From assembly GCF_001411555.2 (NCBI RefSeq), contig NC_049911.1, positions 32,337,044-32,401,043 on the forward strand: DNA of 64,000 nt. The letters are read 5' to 3'. Shown piece after piece: positions 33,905-46,132 of the stretch. The translations under genes were made by a program, and so were the position numbers. Within the stretch, counting starts at the first letter, position 1, and each line of letters begins with the position of its first letter. Origin of the DNA: Juglans regia (lineage: Eukaryota > Streptophyta > Magnoliopsida > Fagales > Juglandaceae). Below the pieces are notes generated by a model that worked only from the letters and a program-made list of their open reading frames with translations, was not told where the DNA came from and did not search any database.

Positions 33905-36900
33905 TTTCCATGTATTTTTTTTCTTTGATAGTTAATTTGCTATTTGATTGCCAATTATGGGAAGGCATAATTGGAAGATCTAAGGTAGAGCATAGAGACA
34001 AAAGATTTGAAAGGTGAAAGAGATCTGAGCAGAGTGTCTGCATTTCACTGCATATTTTTGTTATAATATTTCAAAATAATTTATATGTAAAAAAAAAAAA
34101 AAGAGGTTCGTGTATGTTTCCCAATTCAAAAAATTCTCATTTCATCTCAATCCTAAAATTATTTTTCATCCCCCACACACAAGATACAGGCAGTTCGTCA
34201 ATTCAATGGTTGACTCTTGTATTAAAATGATTTATTTTCCCTACCCTTGTAGGCATGGAAAATGGGTAATGATCTGATAACATTTTCCTATCATTAGATG
34301 CTTGTAAGTAATTCCACACACAGACTTTTCAGGACCACCCACTATTTTGAAATTTCATGTACTCGAGTATATCCTGAACAACACTCTATACAACAACTCA
34401 CTATTTAATGGTTTTGAATCTAAAGTTGGGAGCTTTATAGTTCCTTTCCTTCTTTCGCAGAAAGCAGGGGAGATTTAAAGGTAAGTTGTATATACTCATC
34501 ATCAATAATGACAGAAAGTAGTTGTATCCTCTATTTAGAAGGTGTGATCTCAGATCTGTGTATCATAATAAATGGCAGCAGAGAATTCAAAATCGAATTG
34601 AACACTAACAGCAAAGGTTGCTCTTTCATTTTCTTTCAAACTGCTTAAATGAATTTGAAGGTTGAGCAGGAATTACCATGGAAGGCAAATCATCATCTCA
34701 TCTGTAAATATTTGCTGGCGGGTGCGTATCGAGGGACTAAAACATTAATGGCTGATGACAGATGTTAAGAACGTCACGGGAACGGTTGCACGCCGCTGTC
34801 TGTTTTAATTCGTGGCACCTAACCCGTTTTATGGTGCCTTGGTCTTAAATATAAGGGGGGGAAAAAAAAGTGTGTGTTCTAAAGAACAGAGTTTTCACGT
34901 ATGTATTATTATACCCTACAACAGCCCTCTCACTTTCTTGCATTTCCTCAGTCGTTGCATGCATTGACAGATGTCTGGGATTGCTGCTCGATGGCTTTGA
35001 GACCCTTCGTTAGACAAAATTTATGTAGACGGCTTGGGGATTTGCGAAATCAAGATGGTGTCATGTTATAATAGGCTAATTTGAAATCCATTTTTACATA
35101 CAAAAATTATTTATTTACAATATTTTTTTATAAATGTAACGACTGATTTGAATTCAGAGTTGATCTTAATTTATCTCATTTAATTATTACAAATTTTTTA
35201 AATTTTTATACAAAATTTAATAAATAATTCAATTTTTTTAAATTTTAAAACAATAATAATATTAAAAAAGAATATTCTAACAATATTTTATTTAATTTTT
35301 AATTTTTATCTCAATTCATTTCATCTCAATACAGCATCCAAACCTAACCTAGTAAGTGATATATTTATCCGACAACTTGTAAGTAGTAAAACATAAAATA
35401 AATATTATTCATTTAGTGTGAAATATGGAATATTCTTTACACAGTCATTTTAACAACTAATCGCATGAGGTTGAGGTATGAGACAAGATATATGAGATTG
35501 AGGTACGAGATACTAAACACACACTTGTTTGAATACGACATCCAAAGACAAGTTTTTAGTACTAAAGTATAAAGAAATATGAGATATGATTTGAGGTATA
35601 CAAATATACTAATGGTATTACCATTATATAGGAGATTTGATGAGGAACATACGCCTTTATGGCCTGAACTGGTCCAGCTGTGGAAGAGATATAATGAGTA
35701 GGCCTTTTATTGTTTAGATTGCTCAATAATGAGGCTTGGATCTCTTTCCAAGTCATGCTTAATCATGCTCAATTTCTTTGCCAAAAAAGAAAATTTTTCC
35801 AAAAAATAGCATGAGTTCTGAGTTCTAAATTCTAATTTCTGTCATTAATCCTTCTATTTATTTGGGATGTTCATATAATCTGTGATTTGTAGGGATGATG
35901 TAGTTATATATAGATAGTATTGAAATAAAGTAATACTAGATACAGTCATGCGTTGTGCAAACGAACGCTATGCATTCATTTCGAAAAATAGTAAGATCTA
36001 TTATTAAAAAATTAATTTCTTCATATGAATCCTACATTTACTCACTTTTCTAAAAAAAATTGTGCAGCACTTGCGCACTCTATGAATGCGAATATCATTT
36101 CTTATTAAAAAAATTAATTTTTTCATATGTGTCTCATATATATTCACTTTTTTGAAAAAAAAAATATGTGACATTTGTGTATTTTATAATTATAAATATC
36201 ATTTCTAATTGAAATAAGCAGCCCTAATGGAACTTAATTATTTCTTTCAAGCATGGCCCGCTCAGTTTTGAAAAGCAATTAATTTCCTGAGGTTGTATTT
36301 GGATGTTGGGTTGAGTTGTGAATAGTAATATTTTGTGGATCTCATTGAAATGAGTTTAATTGTTTTTAAGGTTGAGATGAGTTTAAATTTTTTATAAAAG
36401 ATTAAAAAAATAATAAATCTCGTCAATAATTAATTTGAGATGAATTTAATTAGGTTATCTTCCAAACACAACCCGAGACTTCCGATACCAAGGTGATGTG
36501 TTCAAACTACATATGCCTAGGAGATCAGGCCTTACTCTTTAGCCAAGAGGTTAGAAAATCCATCTGATTGATCAAAAAATATCTATTAGCTTGTTGAGAA
36601 GGGCTAGCTTAGTACTTACCAACCGACTAGGCTAAGGTGGAGTTATTGAGAAGGACTGGCCCACAATAAGCTTCGTTTGTTAAAGATCTTTAGCCCAGAC
36701 GTAACTCACCAAGCAATACACGCTTCAGGCTAATCAAAGCAATTCGGCCCACCTTACATGTGAAATTCGAACATGACTCTTTTTGTGTGTGTGTGTGTCT
36801 GTGTGTTAGGAGATCGGTTTTGGTCTCATGAAATCTTGGCCCACGAGCAGACGAGCTTGCCATTCACGGACTCACGGAGAAGAAGCCTCGTATTTTTCCT

Positions 36901-37082
36901 TTTCCTTTTTGCCCTTGAGGTACGCATCCCCCATGATATCATTCTCCTTTTTAGGGCCATCTCCGTGTCTTTCTGGAGTCTGTATAACTTTCTGAAACAC
37001 CCCTGCCCTCTTCGACGTTCCTCACAAAAAAATCCCTTTGATCTCTAACAATCCGAGCGCGAGAATCCCCCAGTCCGTCCCC
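33905..37082. other. Intergenic with dispersed repeats
   Basis: Holds family 1 copies at about 35100-35345 (ends CATCTCAATACAGCATCCAA) and 36288-36475 (starts TTGTATTTGGATGTTGGGTT) and a family 2 copy at about 35930-36210 with its unit present twice. ORF 35562-35756 is not supported. A (TG)n run lies at about 36783-36806. Confidence 0.5.
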
Positions 37083-37637
37083 ATGCCTCCTCACCACCAC
37101 CACGACCGAACACCGCCACCACCCCCACAACCATCCCCATATAAACCAAACCCAAAGCTCCTCTCCCTCCTCCTTAAGGCCATTATCATGACCCTCCTCA
37201 CCTCCCTCTTCTTCCTCTTCCTCGGCCTCGCCTCCGCCGCCTTGCTCCTCCTCCACCTCTCCCTCTCTTCCCACCGCCTCCGTCACCGCCGATATTCTTT
37301 TCCCTCCACCCCCTCCTCTGGCCTTCCCCCCAGAGACCTCAGCACCCTCCCCCACTTCAGATTCAAGCGGCACGCACCCAAGAACGGCGCCTTTGTAGAA
37401 GAAGAAGATTGCGTGGTATGCCTTGACTCCTTCAGGGACGGCCAGTGCTGCAGGAAACTCGTCGCGTGCGGTCACGTGTTCCACATGAGGTGCGTGGACT
37501 CTTGGCTCGTCAAGGTCGCCGCCTGTCCAATTTGCCGGGCACGTGTTCGATCAAATGCGGGAACGAAGGGCTTTATGATGGGTTTGGAGGAGGAAGATGA
37601 GGATAAGCAGTTGTGGGGGGGTTTGGTAGGCTTGTAA
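37083..37637 (+). CDS. RING-H2 E3 ubiquitin ligase, ATL family (ATL56-like)
   Basis: Intronless, 184 aa from ATG 37083. A His/Pro-rich N-terminus is followed by a hydrophobic span at about 25-60 (SLLLKAIIMTLLTSLFFLFL and continuation), a basic stop-transfer RLRHRR, the pre-RING segment STLPHFRFKR, and a RING-H2 at 110-151: CVVC, then LVACGHVFHMRCVD, then SWLVKVAACPICR. All eight zinc ligands are present. The tail is short and acidic. Size, the short tail and the CGHVFH-RCVDSWL spacing match ATL56-type proteins. It is the second ATL gene within 4 kb on the same strand. The two are too different to be a recent tandem pair: the RING flanks, tails and lengths are unrelated. The coding strand is strongly C-rich up to the RING. 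Confidence 0.88.
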   Translation: MPPHHHHDRTPPPPPQPSPYKPNPKLLSLLLKAIIMTLLTSLFFLFLGLASAALLLLHLSLSSHRLRHRRYSFPSTPSSGLPPRDLSTLPHFRFKRHAPKNGAFVEEEDCVVCLDSFRDGQCCRKLVACGHVFHMRCVDSWLVKVAACPICRARVRSNAGTKGFMMGLEEEDEDKQLWGGLVGL

Positions 37638-39868
37638 TTATTGTAAGTTCTGGAATCTTTTGAAATTTTGTACCACATGTAATTTTTGTTCCCTCTTTCT
37701 GTTTTTCCGTTGATGTATAGTTTCAGATATAATTTGTTGGTATGTCTGTTTGGACTTCTATTTGCTTTTCTTAAGGTTTTCCTACCGTGGGTTTTGTTTG
37801 TTTGCAGAGGAAATTGTAAATTGCGAGCATAAAGTTAAGTTCTTATTGATAGATTTTCATTTTTTTAGCATTCCTTTCATTTGTAATTCTAGTCTAAATG
37901 TTTTTACATCTAATTGGCCTAGTCAAGAAAAATTGATGAGGATGAATGGGAAAAGGCGAAGAAGATAAAGAGTGGTAGATATTACTAATTCATACCATAT
38001 GTTCTCATTACGCATACGGAAGACTGAAGTTGGAAAACTTGGGTGCTCTTCATTAGAACCCTTGAAGTTCCATTTGGATCTCGGAAAGCACGAGGAAAAG
38101 ACATAGGTGAAAGCAGTTTGTTTTATGGGTTAGTAAGTCAGGTTCCTTTCTTAAGCAAGTTACATTTTTTTCCTATATCCTCCTTACCAAGATTCAAATG
38201 GGGGTTAATGGTTTAATCTTTAAACGTCGCGTTTGGAAATATTGGAGGAAACAAAAGAAAAGAGAACAAGGAAAATTCTCCTCTTTTGCCAAGCTAACTT
38301 TATGGAAGTTGTGGGGTGATATATATGGAGGAAAAATGACTATATATGCGAGAATTCGTGAGGTGAAAGAATAAATAGACAGGTGGGGGTTGTGCATTCA
38401 AGATTCTGCCTTGGTAAGCTTCCACGAAATCAAGATATTAAGTTCTCTGTTGGCCTTTTACCTTTTTTTTCTTGCTTTTGTGAACAAAGTGATTTGGGTC
38501 TTTGCTTGAGGTTTTGCAAGGAACTGATTGGTCGAGTTTATCGGGTGTTCCATAAGAGTATGATGGTTAGATTTGATTGACATAGTTAGTTGCCCAGTAG
38601 ATCTTGTGCATGGCAACATATGGTGATTTCGAAGGTGGGGTTAATTTGCTTCAAATAAGGAAACTTTTAACTTGAGAATTTTATCGGTTGAAACGTGAAA
38701 GCTGAGAAGCTTATTATTAGGTTATTGTGATCTTATTTTTGGCATTTTCAACTGCGTATTTGAATATTTGACTCGAATCAACTGTGTTTATAAAAAGGAA
38801 CGATGAAAATATCAATCATCATAATTCTCCATGAGATCAAGGGGGTCTTCTATAAGGTATCTATCCTATTTAAGTTGGCGTGGAGCTCGTCCACAATGAG
38901 AGTTAATACTCCTAAGAAACTTTGCAAAACATACCTGTATGGAGAAGTATGGTTCATTGCTTGCTCCAGCGGTCCACTGAAAGAACTCTAGTCTGCCGTA
39001 TATATTTTCTTTGTTGTTGTTGTTTTGGTGATTAGAGCTCAATGTGGGATTCTTGTAAGAAATCTTTGTTGTTGTTTAGGAGTTGTGAAATGTTTCATTG
39101 GGAGTTTGCGAGGATTTTGAATTCTAGCTGGAGAGAAGCTTGTCAATTGGAAATATGCAGATAAATTTAGGGTGATTTTTCCAACACATGACAATTTTGA
39201 TGAGTTTGAGGATACTTTAGTTTACTTTTGAGCCTATTTGTCTACTGAGTGATTGAGTTTGATGCTATGATGGAAAAGGAATCTGAAGTGGGGGGTACTG
39301 CTTTTGGCAGGAAGCGTGTTTTGTATTTGAAATTTTGAAGCCCTGCCGCATCAGGACGGCCTTTTGATAGTTACTCCTCTTGTTCTATTAGTCGTCTGTT
39401 TTATGCGTTTCACTCAAACATGGTTTTGAGAATGAATTATGGTTTATGCTGATCCACTACCCAATTGTATTTGGTTATCAAATTTTCAATTGTATTTCAC
39501 AAATTATTGTGGAATCAATCATGGTTTACAAACAGTTTTTTTTTTTTCAAAGAAAAAAAAAAAAAAGGAAAGTAGTTATGTTTTAATCACATAATTTTAT
39601 CATATTTCTCTATTGAAGTCGCAACTACAGTCTCACGCCATCAAAATTTACCATACATGAACACGACCTGATACATGACACCGCACAGGCGTATGTAGCG
39701 GTATTGTTAAAATAAAGGAAAAAAATAAAATAAAATCCGACCTTTATCGGGCATTTAATTTTCGGGAAAGACGACATACGCAGCCGGCTCCAACCCATCA
39801 AAAACTCGGAATGACCATGACCTTGGTCAGCCTGTGACTCGCATACGAGTGCCGAGGAAACGGAAACT
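37638..39868. other. Intergenic, no confident gene
   Basis: Composition is less AT-biased than other gaps, but no ORF over 72 codons and no domain. It could include the 3' untranslated region of the ATL56-like gene. A poly-T/poly-A pair sits at 39536-39566. Confidence 0.45.
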
Positions 39869-40813
39869 ATGTTGGAAAGGGACGATGTTCTCTTCCAAAA
39901 CCCCAGCCCCCGCTGTTTCCCTCCTCCCCTCTCCACCCTCCTCATTTCCCTCAAGATTTTCTTCCGAAACAAACAGCTTTTCCTTTCCATCTTTGCCCTC
40001 TCCACCCTCCCCCTCTCTTTTCTCCTTTTCTCCCTCTCCCTCTACGTCCAGCCCATCAAATCCCGCGTCTACCATCTCGAGGCCGTCGCCTTCCTCTCCT
40101 CCACCCGCTTCGAGTCCCGCCACGTCTGGAAGGAATCGCGCGCCGATGCCCTCTCCATCCTCAGGGTTAAGGCCGTCTTCTTCCTCCCCACCTATTTCCT
40201 CTCTCTCTTCACCGCCATAACGGCCGTAAGTTCTACAGCCTCCGCCTGCCACGCCAAGCGCTCCAGCCTCCTGTCCGCGCTCACCGCCGTTAAGCTCACA
40301 TGGAGACGGCCCTTGATCACCACCATCCTCATCTACGCCATCTCGCTCTTGTACGATCAGGTTCCCCGCACATTCGCGGCTCTGTCAGGGTCTCCCGGAT
40401 CCGAATTGTTTGTACTTGTAATTGGTTCGGTTTTCGAGATTTACTTGATGGCGGTTCTGAGCCTTGGCCTCGTGGTGTCCATCGTGGAGGAGGAATTCGG
40501 GTGGGAGGCGTTTCGCGTTGGGTCGGGTCTGATGGCCGGCAGGAGGTTATCCGGGTGGGTGCTGTCGGGTGTGTTCGTGCTGGTATCGGGTACGATCGCG
40601 GGGGATCTTGAGAGGATAACGGACGGCCAGGATCCGTCATTGGAGACATCGACGATGGCGATGAGCATATCGACGGGAATCAAAGATAAATTGGGGATGA
40701 TTGTTTTGTACGGGATAGTGGTGCTCTGGAGTTTCGTGGTTACCACCGTTTTTTACTTCGAGTGTAGAAAACGACACGTAGTTAGGGGCGAAGATGAGAG
40801 TATAACAATTTAG
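39869..40813 (+). CDS. Plant polytopic membrane protein of unknown function
   Basis: Intronless ORF of 314 aa, ATG in the context AACTATGTTGG. About six hydrophobic spans: residues 38-60, 100-121, 147-164, 180-206, 228-246, 272-296. The N-terminal block LLISLKIFFRNKQLFLSIFA followed by LSTLPLSFLLFSLSLY, the basic region before span 3 (AVKLTWRRPLITTILIYAIS) and SIVEEEFGWEAFRVGSGLMA resemble a family of uncharacterised plant transmembrane proteins sometimes mis-named in databases. No catalytic or transport motif can be seen. The strong C bias of the first half creates long chance ORFs in other frames. I do not assign a function. Confidence 0.82.
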   Translation: MLERDDVLFQNPSPRCFPPPLSTLLISLKIFFRNKQLFLSIFALSTLPLSFLLFSLSLYVQPIKSRVYHLEAVAFLSSTRFESRHVWKESRADALSILRVKAVFFLPTYFLSLFTAITAVSSTASACHAKRSSLLSALTAVKLTWRRPLITTILIYAISLLYDQVPRTFAALSGSPGSELFVLVIGSVFEIYLMAVLSLGLVVSIVEEEFGWEAFRVGSGLMAGRRLSGWVLSGVFVLVSGTIAGDLERITDGQDPSLETSTMAMSISTGIKDKLGMIVLYGIVVLWSFVVTTVFYFECRKRHVVRGEDESITI

Positions 40814-41860
40814 TTTGTTTCTTTAAAAATAAAAAAGAAAAATCCCATCATTTTCATTTGTTTTGTGCTAATGAAAAAATAAAAAAGATTGTTTGTAATA
40901 ATTGTGTATTGAATTGAGATGAAATATTTTGTATTCTTGTAAACCTTCCTTTTAAATTTTAACGAATGCAACAATTTGTCATTCATTGTCGTTTATTTAC
41001 GCAAAACCTTTTGCGTCGAATTTAAGCAAACAATGTCGCCTGTTTTCCGTCTGGAGTATGATATACATGTAAAAAAATTCTTTTCATCGGTATCTTATAA
41101 AAGAATATCTTCGTATTTTATGAAAAATATTTTCACATCTTATAAAAATAAAAAAATTACAGATGTAGAATATGAGAATGAATAATAATTAATGTATAGA
41201 ATTCATCTATATATATAATCATCTTTATAATTAATTTTTTATACTTGCATATTTAAAACTGAATGGATTTTTTATATACATGGAATCTCTATATTCGTAA
41301 CATATTTTTACAAAATAAAGTTTCTTGGCTTGCCATGTGAAGCCTCGAATGTACTTTTCCTATTTTGGCAGATTATAAAAATAGAATGTCCTTTCATTTG
41401 CATGTATTAGACTAGCTGTATTCTTAACTTCGAGGATAAAAACTTTCAACTACTTTACACATATATATATATATTGCAAATCTTAACTAATTTGAAAAGT
41501 ATTCAAAAACATAGTTAGCAACAAAAGAAAAAAAATAAAGAGAAATTATATCCTTTGTACGGAGCCTTATATTAACAATTTAAATGGAAAGATACTTAAC
41601 ATATGTCAAAAAAATAGGGAGTGACACTTTTTTTTTAAAATAAAAATAAAAAGAAAAATTGCTTTTATTGATGAGAAAACTGAATTAATCTCATGGGGTA
41701 AAAGGCTTTTATTGATGGGTAAAGGTGGGATTTGTTTTTTTTTCACGAATTGGAAAATGCTTTGCGACCGGAGAGGCGGAGGTCCGGAGCCCACGTGAAG
41801 CTTCCTTTGCCAACATGTTCTAAAATATCTAAAAAAAGCACCAAAAAGAGAAGAGAAAAA
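40814..41860. other. Intergenic
   Basis: 3' flank of the membrane protein gene, then AT-rich DNA. Nothing beyond a TA repeat near 41461-41475. Confidence 0.5.
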
Positions 41861-43040
41861 TAGCATCTTCAATATATTAGTCAAAGTTAAAAAATATTTT
41901 TTATAAATATAAAAAATTTGATTTTTAGTTATTTTATTCACATAAATCTATACATTAGAATAATTATTTTTTTATTATATAATAATAAAATAATATAAAA
42001 TAAATTTAATTTTAACTATTCACATCAGATCTCCACATTAGATTATCTATTTATTTATTATATAATAATTAATAATTTCAAAATTATTTAATATTTGTTA
42101 TTAATTTATTTTATTTTATCATATTTTACTATTATACTTATTATATATTAATTAGTAATCAAAATAATTAAATTAATATATCACTAACTCAAATTAATAT
42201 ATCAATGCATGAACCCAACCCCCCAACACGTGAACTCATGCACATGAACCAGCCATTGTGATAAAATATGTGATATAAAGAAATGTAGATAAATAATTGA
42301 TAAAATATATATTTTGTGTATATAGAGTAATCTTCAAATTTGAAAATTCTTTTAAAAGTAAATGTATCTAAATTCTAATTATTTGAAATTTTTCTAATCC
42401 ATTGTAGTCATCTAATAGTTAAATACTCGATGGATTAGCTAAAATCTAAATCTATTGAGTATTTAGCTATTAAAGAACAAAATATGCTCACAATGGATTA
42501 GCCAGCTACAATGACTTTCAAAAAAAATTTCAAATTTAAAGGTTTCTATTAATACATTAAATATATTTTTTTTCAATTATTTATATTTCCATTTCTTTCT
42601 ATCAACGTCCATCTTCATGTGCTAGCTGGGTTCATGTGCTGGGGGGCTAGGTGGTTGGGTCAATCCAGGTTTGATGGTTGGGCTAGCAGATAGAATATAA
42701 TTTTTTTAATCCATATTTTAATTAGAATATCATTATTAATTAACATATAATTGATAAAATAGTAAAATATAATATAATATAACAAATTAATAATAATAAT
42801 TAAATATTTTTTAATTATTAATTACTCATTACTATATAATAAATAAATAGATAATCTAATGTGAAGATCTAATGTGAATAAACAAAATCAAATTCATCTT
42901 ATATTATTTTATTATTATATAATGAAAAAATAATTATTTTAATGTGAAGACTTATGTGAATGAAATAGTTAAAAGTTAAAATTTTCTTATATTCATTAAA
43001 AATATCCTTTAACTTTAACTAATCCATTAAAAAAGCTCTA
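41861..43040. mobile_element. 1.2-kb foldback MITE, almost wholly self-complementary
   Basis: The left end TAGCATCTTCAATATATTAG matches the reverse complement of the right end (TAGAGCTTTTTTAATGGATT). The pairing continues inward through ACATTAGATTATCTATTTAT / ATAAATAGATAATCTAATGT and the CAACCCCCCAACACGTGAAC / GTGCTGGGGGGCTAGGTGGT pair near 42215 and 42640. It reaches a centre near 42450 with ATAGTTAAATACTCGATGG opposite a CTATTGAGTATTTAGCTAT-like arm. No coding capacity. Exact target duplication not resolved. Confidence 0.75.
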
Positions 43041-43042
43041 AT

Positions 43043-43607
43043 TAGAGCACTCTCATTGGATTAACTAAATTAAAGTACATTTTTTATGAATACAAGATGA
43101 ATTTAGCATTTAGCTATTACATTCACATAAATTTCTACATTGGAATAGTCATTTTTTCATTATATGACAATATAAATAATATAAGATTAATTTAACTTTG
43201 ACTATTCACATCAAATCTCCAAATTGGATTATCCATTTATTCATTATATAGTAATGAGTAATTAATAATTTTGAAAATTTTTAAATTTTTTTAATTATGA
43301 ATTTATTTTATTTTATTTTATTTTACTATTCATAATATTATATATTAATTAGTAATTGTATTCTAATTATATTTTTTCAATTGTCATTTAAAATAGAGAG
43401 ATAAATAATTGATATTAAAAGGAGAGATAAAGAAATAATATAAAAGGAATTTGATGAATGAATAGTGTGTTCTAAATTTAGAAATTAGTTTAGAGTTTAC
43501 TGTAGCTATATTTAGAATATTACTAATTCAATGTGAGGGATTTTATGACCTAATAACTAAATTCTCATTGAATTTAACTTTTAACTAATTCAATAAAAAT
43601 GCTCTTA
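43043..43607. mobile_element. Second MITE of the same terminal family
   Basis: Starts AGAGCACTCTCATTGGATTA and ends, on the reverse strand, AAGAGCATTTTTATTGAATT. The internal sequence (ATTCACATAAATTTCTACAT, CACATCAAATCTCC) is a diverged direct copy of the left arm of the neighbouring foldback. About 565 bp, no coding capacity. Confidence 0.65.
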
Positions 43608-43729
43608 AGTGCTATAATTGGTCTAACCTGCCATATCATATTGACGGGTGCATGTTGTTATAACTTGGTTTGCATTTTACATGAAAAATTTACGCAATTG
43701 ATGGAGACCCGAGCTGCCACCCACAAAAA

Positions 43730-43732
<3 letters not shown>

Positions 43733-43760
<28 letters not shown>
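43733..43760. repeat. (CT)n microsatellite
   Basis: About 14 uninterrupted CT units followed by a poly-T run. Confidence 0.95.
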
Positions 43761-43761
<1 letters not shown>

Positions 43762-44638
43762 CTTTTTTTTTTTTCCTCCTCGAACCAAAGGCCCAAAAAT
43801 CTTCCGTGTGATAACATAAATACTTTAGTTAAAAATAAATTTACAAACTAACTTAATTTTATATAATATGTCATATTATAAAATTATTTTTATTGTAAAG
43901 TAAGTACATGTTTGAGATTATGGCAGATAATTTAATTTTTAACTTAAGGCTTATAATTGCTGAGCTTAAGTAACATGGACTACTATTAAAAAATTATTTA
44001 TTATTTGTGAATCATATGTCTAAAATACTTTCAAAATATTATATTTATTTGAAAATAAATTTAAAAAGTATTTTTTGAGATATAAATGATATAAAAGGTC
44101 ATTTAATTTTTTAAAGATTATGATTATATTATTGATAGAAATCAAGTTTTATAATAAAAAAGCAACAAAAGTAATCTAATATAATTTTCAGTAAGTTCAA
44201 CTATGCATAAGTGAAATAATAATACAATTATGTACAAGATAAAGACAAAATTGTAATTATATAATAGCTAAAGGAAAATGATAAATCCACCGGAGATGTG
44301 TACGGAGAGTTTCTAAGTAATTATATTGTTTTTTACTTAAAGAAGTATTTTTTAGTAAGTTTGTATTTTTTTTTAATTTTTAAAATGATTTAAAAATTAT
44401 TTAAAAATAAATAATAAAAATAAGTGCAAACTGCATTATGGGCTTTCTCGGTGGACGTGGCAGTATCTTTGAAAAAAAACATCAAATTAATATGAGAAAA
44501 ACTTAGGACCGGTTGGGCTAATAACCTACAAATAACAGCCTTCCAATAATACTTCATCCGATTCCTTCTATTTTCTTCAGTTTTTGAGATTCCAAAAAGA
44601 GATTAACAAAGATGAAAGAAACAAACAAAACCCAGTAC
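43761..44638. other. AT-rich gap, no gene
   Basis: I looked here on the minus strand for the remaining glutathione peroxidase exons and saw none. Confidence 0.55.
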
Positions 44639-44788
44639 CTTGACTGTAAAATCGTATATGGATTTGGAAGAATCTTCAGCCAATGGGTTTTCGTAGAAGT
44701 ACAAGAAAGCGATACCCAAAAAGAAAACAAAGACCCAGTTGGTGAATTTCAACAATTGCAGTGCCTCTCCTCGCCAAAGCAAGCTCAA
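44639..44788 (-). pseudogene. Orphan first exon of a glutathione peroxidase gene
   Basis: On the minus strand the frame reads LLKFTNWVFVFFLGIAFLYF then SSKSIYDFTVK, ending exactly at an AAG|GTACTG splice donor. This is the membrane-anchored N-terminus and the start of the thioredoxin-like fold (SIYDFTVKD) of plant GPX3-type peroxidases. The expected start codon position holds TTG and a stop (TGA) lies four codons upstream. The catalytic Cys, Gln and Trp exons are not found downstream. It is best read as a gene fragment carried or left here; a functional gene is very unlikely. Confidence 0.65.
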
Positions 44789-46006
44789 GCCCCTCTCTCA
44801 CCCCCCTTTCTTACATTTATGAAAAAAAATAAGCTAAAGGTATCCATAGTACTACTATACATGAAGATGCCCCAACGCCTTTGCAAAAATCGGGATGTAA
44901 AACGGTGCAATAAAAAGATCGATAGTATGGATATTTTGAACATAAGAGACAGAGGATGGATGAAGTAATAACGGAAGAGTAGAGAATGAACCAGATGCTG
45001 GATGTCATTGTGGCTTTTGCGGGATGCATGCGAAATTCGAATGGGAAGAGGAAAAAACAACGATGATGCACAATGCTTGAAAAAAAAAGCCACGTCGGTG
45101 TGCGATGGTGAGTTTGGAAGTAAAATGTTGAATACAGTCATATAGGGCAAACGGCTTGCAAATGGCTGCTTACGTGGAAAAAAAAAAAACGCACCATTTT
45201 GTATAAAAATCAAAACTACGCCGCACTTTGCTTAAATCTTGAGTTCGCCGTCAAATTGCAGAGGATTGCAGCAAACTTCATACTTCAAAAGAAAAAGAAA
45301 TGTAAGATGTAAAAAAGAGTGCAGGAACCAGGGAGGGAGGTGGGAAAATTAAATATTGGCCTCCAACTTCCATATTGAATGAGTGAGAGGGGTGAGACGT
45401 ACGGGTCCTCATGTGGGGAAGAAGAGGGGTAGGCAAAGCTGTACAGGTCGTTGATTTCGTGGGGAAGATGAAGGGAGGAAGACTAGAGAGACTGAAGAAT
45501 TAGTCTGAAAAAGTGAGTCGGTTTCAATGTGTCTGCTTGCAGCAGCTCATTTACAAGCGTGAACTCACCCGGTTCCTCTCATATGCTTCACTTTCTTCTT
45601 CCCTCTATTTTTTCTTCTTATTTTCTGTATTTTTGGTTTTTGAATTTAATCCTCAATTTTTGGTTTTCTAAGAAAATGTGAGGAAAGTAAGTGAAAAAAA
45701 AACACCGATTTGAAAACCAAAGAATTATTCTACAAATAAAAATTCCACAACAATACTATTGAGCTTAGTACAACTGTTTCAGTGGAGATTTTATATTTTT
45801 TTTCTTTTGACGCCAAAACATCATAAAAAGTGTGAAATCCATTTCCTGCTTTGCTTTATTTATTTTCCTCTGTTTTCTCAACAACTAAGCAGAAACTCAG
45901 AAAAATCCAAGAAGAAAAAACGACGTTACAAGCAATAAGATTTACAGAACTAGAGGAGCGACTGTAGATAAAAGCAAATACAGGATAATGGGCCAAAGCA
46001 GAGGAC
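44789..46006. other. Unexplained gap between two gene fragments
   Basis: Composition is near-genic in places (45370-45560), with ORFs of up to 142 codons on the minus strand (44785-45213) that show no domain. It could be promoter or leader sequence captured with one of the flanking first exons. Poly-A tracts occur at 45178-45189. Confidence 0.35.
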
Positions 46007-46132
46007 CTGAGTGAGAGTACGGTTCCTCTCAACTTTCTCCATGAATTTGCCTCCTACCTCGCGCTGCAAGACATCGTTAAGCAGACTTCCAAGCAACTTG
46101 CAGTCGTCGTCGAAGTTCTGGAACGATCCCTT
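46007..46132 (-). pseudogene. Orphan first-exon fragment of bacterial-type PEP carboxylase
   Basis: On the minus strand: SFQNFDDDCKLLGSLLNDVL, then QREVGGKFMEKVERNRTLTQ, stopping at a CAG|GTCCTC donor-like site. This closely resembles the N-terminal helix region of plant bacterial-type phosphoenolpyruvate carboxylase (PPC4: DDDC-LLG-LLNDVLQREVG-KFM). No start codon was recognised just upstream, and the next expected block (SACNMR...) does not follow. Only about 42 codons remain. Same strand as, and 1.2 kb from, the glutathione peroxidase fragment. Confidence 0.65.

Noticed and set aside
36951..37484. Glu/Gly-rich 177-codon ORF on the minus strand
   Set aside because: It is the antisense shadow of the C-rich ATL56-like coding strand; it has no domain.
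39827..40252. Overlapping Ser/Pro-rich (plus) and Glu/Gly-rich (minus) ORFs of 128-141 codons
   Set aside because: Frame shadows of the C-rich first half of the membrane protein gene at 39869.
41861..43040. Foldback as a conventional MIRNA gene
   Set aside because: Stem far too long and evenly paired, and no known miRNA sequence seen; a MITE is the simpler reading.
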